Origin: Acidimicrobiia bacterium
GTDB taxonomy: Bacteria > Actinomycetota > Acidimicrobiia > Acidimicrobiales > AC-14
Length of the DNA: 64,000 nucleotides
Direction of reading: 5' to 3'
NCBI GenBank assembly: GCA_023264995.1
Contig: JAHFUR010000021.1
Span: 1-64,000 of the forward strand
In this document: positions 23,060 through 30,025 of the stretch, piece by piece
How positions within the stretch are numbered: position 1 is the stretch's first letter
Layout of the letters: every line of letters begins with the position of its first letter
Made by a program: the position numbers and the translations under genes
Notes under the pieces: generated by a model
Told to the model about the DNA's origin: nothing
The model's database searches: none
What the model saw: only the letters and a program-made list of their open reading frames with translations

Positions 23060-24217
23060 ATGGGGAAGCGATGGAGGAGGAGCGCGGGCCTGCTCGCGGT
23101 GATGGGCCTGGCGGTGGCGGGGTGTAGCAGCAACAGCACGCCCACGACGACCGCCACCGGAGGTGACTCGGCGAAGGCGCCGGGCACGGGAGGGAAGGCG
23201 GTCGGCTTCATCTTCGTGGGCCCGAAAGACGACTACGGCTACAACCAGGCCGCCTTTGAGGGCAGCCAGGACGTGGCCAAGGCCTTCCCGAGCCTGAAGG
23301 TGCTGACGGCCGAGAACGTGCCTGAGGACGACAACGCCACCCGGGTGATGGAGGGGATGATCGCCAACGGGGCCAAGATCATCTTCGCCACCAGCTATGG
23401 CCACCTCGACCCGGCCAAGAAGGTGGCGGCGGCCCACCCGGACGTGGTCGTGATCCAGCAGGGCAACATCGCCACCGGCACCATCCCGCCCAACTTCGGC
23501 ACCTACTTCGGCACGGTGTACGAGCCGGTGTACCTGGCGGGGATCGCGGCCGGCAAGGCCACGAAGACCAACAAGCTCGGCTACGTCTACGCCTTCCCGA
23601 TCAGCCAGAGCATCGACAACATCAACGCCTTCGAGCTGGGGGCCAAGTCGGTCAACCCGGCAGCCAAGACCTACGTGGTCAACACGTCGAACTGGTGTGA
23701 CCCGGGCAAGCAGGCCGAAGCGGCCAACAGCCTGCTGTCCCAGGGAGTCGACGTCATCACCCAGCACCAGGACTGCACGGCAACCGTGATCAAGACCGCC
23801 GAGGCCAAGGGTGCCTTCACCGTCGGCTACCACGCCGATGCCTCGACCCTGGCCCCGAAGGGGTGGCTCACCGGTTCGCAGTGGCGGTGGGGGCCGCTCT
23901 ACACCGAGATCGTCCAGACCACCATCGACGGCAAGTTCACCGGCTCGAAGTTCAACGCCAACTACCGGGTCGGGCTCAAGACCGGGAGCAACCCGTTCGT
24001 CCAGTCGCCCTACGGGCCGTCGGTGAGCGCTGAGACCAAGGCCGACATCGACAAGGCCCGGGCCGCCATCAGCGCCAAGGACGGCTCGCCGTTCAAGGGC
24101 CCGGTGATGAGCCAGGACGGTAAGGTCCTCTTCGCCGACGGCATGGTGCCCGACTACGCGGCGATCGAGGACCTCAAAGTCTTCGTCGACGGCGTCGTCG
24201 GCAAGCTGCCCTCCTGA
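23060..24217 (+). CDS. BMP-family substrate-binding lipoprotein
   Basis: This protein has 385 residues from ATG 23060, with gagagaggg upstream. Lipoprotein signal: basic start, hydrophobic core, lipobox AVAGC at residues about 17-21, then a Ser/Thr linker. The mature part has the BMP (PnrA-like) pattern: IFVGPKDDYGYNQAAFEGSQ near the ligand pocket, ENVPEDDNATRVMEGMI, IIFATSYGHLDPAKKVA, and GTYFGTVYEPVYLAGIAAG. It captures the ligand outside the membrane for the preceding ABC importer. Known relatives bind purine nucleosides; here the downstream enzymes suggest another nitrogen-rich ligand (inference). Confidence 0.88.
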   Translation: MGKRWRRSAGLLAVMGLAVAGCSSNSTPTTTATGGDSAKAPGTGGKAVGFIFVGPKDDYGYNQAAFEGSQDVAKAFPSLKVLTAENVPEDDNATRVMEGMIANGAKIIFATSYGHLDPAKKVAAAHPDVVVIQQGNIATGTIPPNFGTYFGTVYEPVYLAGIAAGKATKTNKLGYVYAFPISQSIDNINAFELGAKSVNPAAKTYVVNTSNWCDPGKQAEAANSLLSQGVDVITQHQDCTATVIKTAEAKGAFTVGYHADASTLAPKGWLTGSQWRWGPLYTEIVQTTIDGKFTGSKFNANYRVGLKTGSNPFVQSPYGPSVSAETKADIDKARAAISAKDGSPFKGPVMSQDGKVLFADGMVPDYAAIEDLKVFVDGVVGKLPS

Positions 24218-24222
24218 CGCAG

Positions 24223-24756
24223 ATGAGCACAAGCCCCTACCCCTGGCCCTACGGCGGGACGCTCGACCCGAGGCGGCTGGCCTTGGTCGTCGTCGGGGCC
24301 CAGGGGTGGTGGGCAGCCCGCACGATCGACCCGGAGGCCGCCCTGGGCGCGCTCGAGCGGGCGGCCAAGGTGGTGCGCGATGCCGGCGGCACTGTCGTCG
24401 TCGTGCGCAAGGCCGGCGCCGACGACAGCATCTTCGACCCTGAGGTCGTCGACCTGACTGTCGAGTGCGCTGGGATGAGCGGGTTCTCCGGGAGCTCGCT
24501 GGACCTGCACCTGCGCGCCCTCGGGTGCGACCACCTGGCGGTTGGCGGGCTCGGCCTCGAGACAGCCGTCTACTCGACGATGAGCGGGGCCAACGACCGG
24601 GGTTACGAGGCCCTGGCCCTGGCCGACGCCGCCGCCCCCCACGATCGGGCGGTGGGCGAACGGGCCCTGTCCAGCATCACCATGTCCGGCGGCATCTTCG
24701 GCGCCATCGGCACCACGTCCGACCTGTTGGAGCTACTCGGCAAGGAGCAACCATGA
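24223..24756 (+). CDS. Isochorismatase-like protein lacking catalytic residues (pseudoenzyme)
   Basis: This 177-residue protein is clearly a paralogue of the next gene: both open with PYxWPYxG..DP, and both share STM/TTM...ANDxGYE and GGxFGA stretches. Against the neighbour, the catalytic Asp in CIDWQ is Gly here (VVGAQGWW), the catalytic Cys in TDVC is Ala (LETAVYSTM), and the segment with the catalytic Lys is shortened away. The fold may be kept but hydrolysis by the usual Asp-Lys-Cys triad should not be possible. It could be a structural or regulatory partner of the active enzyme in a mixed oligomer. Its start lies 5 bases after the lipoprotein stop. Confidence 0.75.
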   Translation: MSTSPYPWPYGGTLDPRRLALVVVGAQGWWAARTIDPEAALGALERAAKVVRDAGGTVVVVRKAGADDSIFDPEVVDLTVECAGMSGFSGSSLDLHLRALGCDHLAVGGLGLETAVYSTMSGANDRGYEALALADAAAPHDRAVGERALSSITMSGGIFGAIGTTSDLLELLGKEQP

Positions 24757-25436
24757 AGCAAGTGGCGGCCGACCCGTACACCTGGCCCTACGACGGTCCG
24801 GTCGACCCGGCCCGCACCGCACTCGTGTGCATCGACTGGCAGGTCGACTTCTGCGGCCCCGGCGGCTACGTGGACGCCATGGGGTACGACTTGAAGCTCA
24901 CCCGGGCCGGGCTCGAGCCCACGGCGGTCGTTCTGGCCGCAGCCCGGGCTGCCGGGATGATGGTGGTCCACACCCGGGAGGGGCATCTCCCCGACCTGTC
25001 GGACTGCCCGCCCAACAAGCTGTGGCGGTCGAAGCGGATCGGCGCCGGCATCGGCGACACCGGGCCGTGCGGGCGCATCCTGGTCAAAGGCGAGCCGGGT
25101 TGGGAGATCGTGCCCGAGGTGGCACCGATCGCCGGCGAGGCCATCGTCGACAAGCCGGGGAAGGGTGCGTTCTACGCCACCAACCTGGACCTCCTGCTCC
25201 GGGTCGCCGGTATCGCCCACCTGATCTTCACCGGCATCACCACCGACGTCTGCGTCCACACGACGATGCGGGAGGCGAACGACAAGGGGTACGAGTGCCT
25301 CCTGCTCGAGGATTGCACCGGCGCCACCGACTACGGCAACTACCTGGCCGCCCTGCAGATGGTGAAGATGCAAGGCGGCGTGTTCGGGGCCGTGGCCCCG
25401 TCCAGCGCCCTCCTCGATGCCATGGAGGCGGCTTGA
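24753..25436 (+). CDS. biuH: Biuret-hydrolase-like cysteine hydrolase (isochorismatase superfamily)
   Basis: This protein has 227 residues from ATG 24753, overlapping the preceding stop. It follows the pattern I know for biuret amidohydrolase along its whole length: VDFCGPGGYVDAMGYDL, VVHTREGHLPDLSDCPPNK, RSKRIGAGIGDTGPCGRIL, GEPGWEIVPE, DKPGKGAFYATNLD, TGITTDVCVHTTMREAND. The catalytic triad is present: Asp in CIDWQVDF, Lys in VKGEPGW and Cys in TTDVC. The reaction would be biuret to allophanate plus ammonia; triuret hydrolase is a close relative and cannot be excluded, nor can ureidoacrylate-type substrates. The upstream importer and downstream amidase fit a nitrogen-scavenging pathway. Confidence 0.78.
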   Translation: MKQVAADPYTWPYDGPVDPARTALVCIDWQVDFCGPGGYVDAMGYDLKLTRAGLEPTAVVLAAARAAGMMVVHTREGHLPDLSDCPPNKLWRSKRIGAGIGDTGPCGRILVKGEPGWEIVPEVAPIAGEAIVDKPGKGAFYATNLDLLLRVAGIAHLIFTGITTDVCVHTTMREANDKGYECLLLEDCTGATDYGNYLAALQMVKMQGGVFGAVAPSSALLDAMEAA

Positions 25437-25582
25437 CGCCGACCAGTGATGGCGGAGGCGGCTTGACGCCGACCAGTGATGGCGGAGGCGGCTTGACGCC
25501 GACCAGTGATGGCGGAGGCGGCTTGACGCCGACCAGTGATGGCGGAGGCGGCTTGACGCCGACCAGTGACAGCGGAGGCGGC
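25424..25582 (+). repeat. 30-bp tandem repeat, five copies plus a partial
   Basis: The unit ggaggcggcttgacgccgac plus cagtgatggc is repeated from 25424; copies start every 30 bases, with two substitutions in the fifth and a 9-base partial sixth. The first copy overlaps the end of the biuH-like gene, so each unit repeats its last codons and stop: atggcggaggcggcttga reads M-A-E-A-A-stop in every copy. In the frame of the next gene the repeat is open (LTPTSDGGG). Each unit also carries GGAGG. It was probably made by slippage from the gene end. Confidence 0.95.
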
Positions 25583-25624
25583 CGACGCGGTGTGACACCG
25601 GTCGGGAGCGTCGGGCGGGAGGCG

Positions 25625-27058
25625 ATGGCCGCGGCGCTCGCCAACCTGTCCGAGTACCGCCCCGACCGGGCGGCGCGGCCGCCGGCCTATGCGGTGGCAC
25701 CGCCGGCGCCCGCCGGCCGTGGGCCGGCTGGGCCGATGCCCCCGGCGGGGGTCGTCCATGGCCCACTGGGCGCGGCCGCCGCCGACCTGAGGGCCGGGCG
25801 GGCCACCAGCGTGGAGCTGGTCGAAGAGGCGCTCCTGGCGGTGGAGAAGCACGACCCGGAGCTGCAGGCCGTCGTCCACCTGATGGCCGATGCCGCCCGC
25901 TCCGAGGCCGCCGCCCTCGACGCGGAGGCGTCTGCCGGCCGATGGCGGGGACCGCTGCACGGCATCCCGATCACGGTGAAGGACGTGATCGACATCGCCG
26001 GAGCCCCCACCCGTGCCGGCTCGGCCGCGTACGAGGACCTTCCCCGCGCCGATGCTGCGTCCGTAGCGCTGCTGCGGGCGGCCGGCGCCGTCATGCTGGC
26101 CAAGGTCAGCACCCACGAGTTCGCCCTGGGCGTGACGACCCCGCAGAGCCGCAACCCTCACGACCCGTCGCGGATACCAGGAGGATCCAGTGGTGGCTCG
26201 GCCATTGCCGTGAGCACCGGCATGGGCCTCGGCTCGCTCGGCACTGATACCAGGGCGTCCATCCGCGTGCCGGCGGCGCTCTCGGGCGTGGTCGGGTTCA
26301 AGCCGACGTTCGGGACAGTCCCGACCGCCGGGGTCGTCCCGCTGTCGTGGACGATGGACCACGTGGCGCCGATGGCGGTGACCATCGCCGACGCCGCGGC
26401 GATGCTCGACGCCATGAGGCCGGGAATGGCCGCCGTGGCGCCCTGGGCGGGGAACGGGGTGGCCGGGCTGCGCCTCGGTGTGCCTGAAGCGTCCTTCGAC
26501 GGGGCCGCCCCGGGCGTCACCTCATGTGTGGAGGCGGCCATCGCCGCCCTCGCCGGCCTGGGATGCCTGGTGTCGACCGCCCGCCGGCCCAGCGCCGGCG
26601 ACCTGGAGGCCGCCAACAGCGCCGGCCTCGTGGTGAGCCGGTGCGAGGCCGCCGCCTTCCACCGCTCCCTTGGCGCCGACCGGCGGCTCTACTGGGAGGA
26701 GGTGGCTGACCAGCTCGACGCGGCCGACACCATCGCCGCCGTCGACTACATCGACGCCCAGCGCCTGCGGGCCGAGCTCACCGAGAGCCTTCTGGGCGTC
26801 TTCGCCGAGGTTGACCTGCTGGCCATGCCGACGGTCCCGATCGTCGCCCCAATGGTGGCTGACTTCGCCCGGCACCTTCTCCTGCTGTCTCGTAACGCCA
26901 TCCCGTGGAGCTTCACAGGATTTCCTGCTGTCTCAGTGCCGTGCGGGTGGTCGGCGGGCTTACCAGTCGGGGTGCAGCTTGTCGCCGCGCCGGGCCGGGA
27001 AGACCTGTTGGTGGCTGCGGGCGCCGCCCTCGAACGCCAGCGACTCGGCGTGGCGTAG
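25625..27058 (+). CDS. Amidase-signature family hydrolase
   Basis: This protein has 477 residues from ATG 25625; an in-frame GTG at 25592 is a possible alternative, and the frame is even open through the tandem repeat. Amidase-signature residues are present: Lys in PITVKDVIDIAG, the cis-Ser in GGSSGGSAIAVSTGMG and the nucleophile Ser in DTRASIRVPAAL. The usual text there is DTGGSIR or DTRGSIR, so the Gly before the nucleophile is Ala, which is unusual. C-terminal SFTGFPAVSVPCG is typical. In biuret pathways related amidases act on carboxybiuret or allophanate; this one lacks the C-terminal domain of allophanate hydrolase, so its substrate is open. Confidence 0.8.
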   Translation: MAAALANLSEYRPDRAARPPAYAVAPPAPAGRGPAGPMPPAGVVHGPLGAAAADLRAGRATSVELVEEALLAVEKHDPELQAVVHLMADAARSEAAALDAEASAGRWRGPLHGIPITVKDVIDIAGAPTRAGSAAYEDLPRADAASVALLRAAGAVMLAKVSTHEFALGVTTPQSRNPHDPSRIPGGSSGGSAIAVSTGMGLGSLGTDTRASIRVPAALSGVVGFKPTFGTVPTAGVVPLSWTMDHVAPMAVTIADAAAMLDAMRPGMAAVAPWAGNGVAGLRLGVPEASFDGAAPGVTSCVEAAIAALAGLGCLVSTARRPSAGDLEAANSAGLVVSRCEAAAFHRSLGADRRLYWEEVADQLDAADTIAAVDYIDAQRLRAELTESLLGVFAEVDLLAMPTVPIVAPMVADFARHLLLLSRNAIPWSFTGFPAVSVPCGWSAGLPVGVQLVAAPGREDLLVAAGAALERQRLGVA

Positions 27059-27796
27059 CAGGGCGGCCAGGGCGGACGGGCATTCGAGCTGGGCCAAGTG
27101 GCCGGCGCCTGGGAGCACCGACGGGGCGCGGCCCGTGTGGGCGGCGACTGCGGCTGCGGCGGCATGACGGCTGGCCGGGCTCGCCTCGCCGACGCTACTG
27201 ACCAATGCCACGCCGCCGAGGGCCCGGAGCTGCACTGGGTCGGGTTCGAAGCGCAGGAACTGGGGGACCTCGGCTCGGACGACGGCTGGGCACGACGCCG
27301 CGGCGGCGACTTGGGAGGGGTGGAGCTGCTGCCACATCGACGGGCCGATCAGGGCACGGACGAACTCCAATACCCCGGCCTCGCCCTCCGACGCGGCCAG
27401 CCGCGCTGCGGCCGCGCTGAGCTGGGCGTGCAGCTCCGGAGCGAGGGCCCCGACGACCGGCTCGTGGACCACGGCGGCCGTCACCAGCTCGGGGTGCGAC
27501 ATGGCCAGGGCGAGCACCAGCGTGGCGCCGCCGGAGACCCCGACGAACGCCGCCGGCCCGACGCCCAGGTCGGCCAGGTCGTCGACCTGCCCACCCAACG
27601 AGGCGGGCAGGGCCAGGCCGGCGCTCCTGCCGTAGCCCCGCCGGTGCACCACCACGACCTCGTGGTCGACGGCGAGCCGGCGGGCCAGCCCGGCGTAGGA
27701 CCACGGCCCGATCCCGACGCCGTGGACCAGCACGACCGGCGGGCCCTGGCCGGTCCGGTCCTGGGCGAGCACGGCTCGGAGCGGGCTGCAGGTCAC
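26960..27796 (-). CDS. Alpha/beta hydrolase
   Basis: This protein has 278 residues from GTG 27796, which overlaps the stop of the response regulator upstream (GTGA). Fold motifs: oxyanion loop VVLVHGVGIGPWSYAGLA, VVVVHRRGYGRSAG, nucleophile elbow FVGVSGGATLVLALA with Ser in GVSGG, and a catalytic His in LPGAGHLAQLECP. Acid residue not assigned. Substrate unknown; the fold covers esterases, lactonases and haloperoxidase-like enzymes. The gene end overlaps the convergent amidase gene by 99 bases, a long overlap that is still compatible with both being real. Confidence 0.75.
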   Translation of the reverse strand: MTCSPLRAVLAQDRTGQGPPVVLVHGVGIGPWSYAGLARRLAVDHEVVVVHRRGYGRSAGLALPASLGGQVDDLADLGVGPAAFVGVSGGATLVLALAMSHPELVTAAVVHEPVVGALAPELHAQLSAAAARLAASEGEAGVLEFVRALIGPSMWQQLHPSQVAAAASCPAVVRAEVPQFLRFEPDPVQLRALGGVALVSSVGEASPASRHAAAAAVAAHTGRAPSVLPGAGHLAQLECPSALAALLRHAESLAFEGGARSHQQVFPARRGDKLHPDW

Positions 27797-28497
27797 GGGT
27801 CGAAGCGGTACCCGACGCCACGCACCGTCTTGATCCACCTGGGATGGTCTGGATCGGGCTCGATCCGCCGGCGGACCCTGCGGATGTGCTCGGTGACGGT
27901 GTCGGGGTCCTGCCACTCCTCCGAGGAGTCCCAGACGTTGGCCAGAAGCTGCTGGCGGGAGAAGACCTGCCGGGGTGAGGACGCCAGGAACGCGAGGAGG
28001 TCGAACTCCCGCGCCGTGGTGGCGACCACGAGGTTCCCGGCGGTGACCTCCCGGGTGGCGAGGTCGAGCATGAGGCCGTCGAACTGGAGGATGGAGTGGG
28101 GCAGGGCGTTGCGGGTACGACGGAGCACTGACGCGATCCGGGCCGTGAGCTCGCCAGGGGAGAAGGGCTTGACCACGTAGTCGTCCGCGCCCAGCTTGAG
28201 GCCCATGATCCGGTCGGCTTCGCTGCTCCGAGCGGTGAGGAGGATCACCGGGACGTCGCTGTGGCGGCGGAGGTTGGTGAGGATGTCGAGCCCATCCTCG
28301 GCCGGCAGCATCAGGTCGAGCAGGACGAGGTCGGGCTTCGTCGAGGCGATGGCGGCCAGGGCCTCGCCACCGTCGTTGACCTGCTCGACCTCGAAGCCCT
28401 CCATCTCCAGGTAGCGGGTCAGGAGCACCCGTACTGCCTCGTCGTCGTCGACCACGAGGACTTTCCCCGCCGAGGTTGGCTGTGAGGGCACCCTCAC
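27793..28497 (-). CDS. OmpR/PhoB-family response regulator
   Basis: This protein has about 234 residues; the start is taken as GTG 28497 just before the receiver domain, with GTG 28491 equally possible. Receiver domain: KVLVVDDDEAVRVLLTRYL, phospho-acceptor Asp in LVLLDLMLPAEDGL, conserved Thr in VILLTARSS and Lys in VVKPFSPGEL. DNA-binding winged helix: VATTAREFDLLAFLASSPRQ, RQQLLANVWD, TVTEHIRRVRRRIEP and VRGVGYRFDP. It is divergent from the phosphorelay operon that starts at 28665 across about 170 bp, so its partner kinase may be the one at 30022 (inference). It is coupled to the hydrolase gene downstream. Confidence 0.9.
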   Translation of the reverse strand: MRVPSQPTSAGKVLVVDDDEAVRVLLTRYLEMEGFEVEQVNDGGEALAAIASTKPDLVLLDLMLPAEDGLDILTNLRRHSDVPVILLTARSSEADRIMGLKLGADDYVVKPFSPGELTARIASVLRRTRNALPHSILQFDGLMLDLATREVTAGNLVVATTAREFDLLAFLASSPRQVFSRQQLLANVWDSSEEWQDPDTVTEHIRRVRRRIEPDPDHPRWIKTVRGVGYRFDP

Positions 28498-28664
28498 AGG
28501 GTAGGAGTTGGGCAAGGGTTGGGTTGGCGTGGGCCTTCCCATGGGAGGAACGGCCGATAGTGCAAGCGGTGCCCCTCTCATCCGTCGTTCGACCGGGTTC
28601 AAGTCCTGGGCCGGCGCTGTCGACAAAGACAAGGCGAATCGATTGTGCCGAACAGGGAGCCGGG

Positions 28665-29072
28665 ATGGGACAGGAACGACCAGCGGCCAGCCCCGCGGTG
28701 GATGAGGTCATGGAAGACCTCGGGCCCGTCGACAAGGGGGTAATTGAGCAGCTCGCCAGCATCACCGATGGTGAGGGTGAAAGCGTGCTGGGCGAGCTCC
28801 TCACTGCCTTCCTCGGCGCCGTCCCCGGGCGGCTGGACGCCCTGGACCGGGCAGTCGCCAGCTCGGACCTCGCGGCGATCGGCGACCAGGCCCACTCGCT
28901 CACCGGCAGCGCCGCCAGCTTTGGCGCCCGGGGGATGGCCGACCTGTGCCGCGAGTTGCGGGTCAGCGCCGACCAGCGCGACCTCGGCACGGCCCGACGC
29001 CTGGTCGAGGACCTCCACCAGGAATTCCTGCGGGTCCAGCTGTGGCTCGTGAATTTCCGGGCCAGCGCATGA
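28665..29072 (+). CDS. Histidine phosphotransfer (HPt) protein
   Basis: This protein has 135 residues from ATG 28665, with gggag upstream. Residues about 30-125 form an HPt four-helix bundle: VLGELLTAFLGAVPGRLDAL, then DQAHSLTGSAASFGARGMAD with phospho-accepting His near 84, then CRELRVSAD. HPt proteins relay phosphate between receiver domains. Stop overlaps the next start by 4 bases, so it is co-translated with the receiver-GGDEF protein and belongs to the same relay. Confidence 0.85.
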   Translation: MGQERPAASPAVDEVMEDLGPVDKGVIEQLASITDGEGESVLGELLTAFLGAVPGRLDALDRAVASSDLAAIGDQAHSLTGSAASFGARGMADLCRELRVSADQRDLGTARRLVEDLHQEFLRVQLWLVNFRASA

Positions 29073-30025
29073 ACGTGATCGTGGTCGACGACGACCCAGT
29101 GGTCCGGCTGGTCCTGGCCAAGGCGGTCGGGAGCATGGGCCACACGGCCATGCCGGCTGAGGACGGGGCGGAGGCCCTCCGCATCGTGGAGACCCAGCCG
29201 GTGGACGTGGTGGTCAGCGACTGGATGATGCCGGGCATGAGCGGGCTCGAGCTGTGCCAGCACATTCGGGCACGAGATGCCATCGAGTACATCTATTTCA
29301 TGCTCGTGACCGCGCTGGACGACAGCGAGCACGCCCTGGCGGGCATCGCGGCCGGCGTCGACGACTGCCTGGTCAAGCCTGTGCGGCCGTTCGACCTCCG
29401 GCTCCGCCTCATGGTGGCCGAACGGGTGACCGACCTCCACCGCCGGCTGGCCGAGCGCCAGCGGGGCCTAGAGCGCTCCAACGTCGACCTGGCGGCCACG
29501 GCTCGCCAGGACCCGCTCACCGGGCTGGGCAACCGGTTGAAGATGAGCGAGGACCTCGAGATCTTTTGGTCTCGTCGCGACCGCTACCACGAGCCCTTCG
29601 GCGTGGCCCTGTTCGACATCGACCACTTCAAGTCGATCAATGACATCGCCGGCCACCTGGCTGGCGACGAAGCCTTGCGCCAGGTGGCGGCGGTCATCCG
29701 CCGCGAGCTACGGGAGGCCGACATGGCCTACCGCTACGGGGGCGAGGAGCTTCTTGTCGTGTTGCCCGCCGGCGTACGCCGGGTCGCCGCCGCCGCCGAC
29801 CGGATCCGCAAGGCGGTCCAGAACTCGGCCATCCCGCACCCGGGCCGCCCGGGACCGGAGACGGTCCTCACCCTGAGCGTGGGGGTGGCCGCAGCCGAAG
29901 GCGACATCGAGTCCACGCTGCTGGCCGCCGATACCGCCCTTTACAAGGCCAAGTCCGAGGGTCGGAACCGAATGGCGGTGGCCGAGCGGCGGGTCACCGT
30001 GCCGGAGCTGGCGGCGTCCCCGTGA
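29069..30025 (+). CDS. Response regulator with GGDEF (diguanylate cyclase) domain
   Basis: This protein has 318 residues from ATG 29069. Receiver domain about 1-120: VIVVDDDPVVRLVLAKAV, Asp in VVVSDWMMPGMSG, Lys in CLVKPVRPFD. A short coiled linker (ERQRGLERSNVDLAATARQD) leads to a GGDEF domain: PLTGLGNRLKM, FGVALFDIDHFKSINDIAGH, and the active loop YRYGGEELLVVLP, where GGEEL is a workable variant of GGDEF. SEGRNRM ends it. Phosphorylation should promote dimerisation and cyclic-di-GMP synthesis. No RxxD inhibition site is evident in front of the loop (EADM precedes it). Confidence 0.88.
   Translation: MNVIVVDDDPVVRLVLAKAVGSMGHTAMPAEDGAEALRIVETQPVDVVVSDWMMPGMSGLELCQHIRARDAIEYIYFMLVTALDDSEHALAGIAAGVDDCLVKPVRPFDLRLRLMVAERVTDLHRRLAERQRGLERSNVDLAATARQDPLTGLGNRLKMSEDLEIFWSRRDRYHEPFGVALFDIDHFKSINDIAGHLAGDEALRQVAAVIRRELREADMAYRYGGEELLVVLPAGVRRVAAAADRIRKAVQNSAIPHPGRPGPETVLTLSVGVAAAEGDIESTLLAADTALYKAKSEGRNRMAVAERRVTVPELAASP

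Noticed and set aside
24223-24756. Annotating the first isochorismatase-like protein as an active hydrolase
   Set aside because: Catalytic Asp and Cys are replaced by Gly and Ala and the Lys segment is missing when compared with its neighbour.
25424-25582. Regular 30-bp repeats could suggest a CRISPR array
   Set aside because: The copies are contiguous with no spacers, overlap a gene end, and no cas genes are present.
24827-25624. N-terminal extension of the amidase through the repeat array
   Set aside because: The extended frame is antisense-like and includes the 10-residue repeat; amidase homology begins after 25625.
28575-28620. tRNA-like T-arm text (gttcgaccgggttcaagtcctg)
   Set aside because: No matching acceptor, D or anticodon stems are found around it; it lies in the leader region between the divergent regulator and HPt genes.
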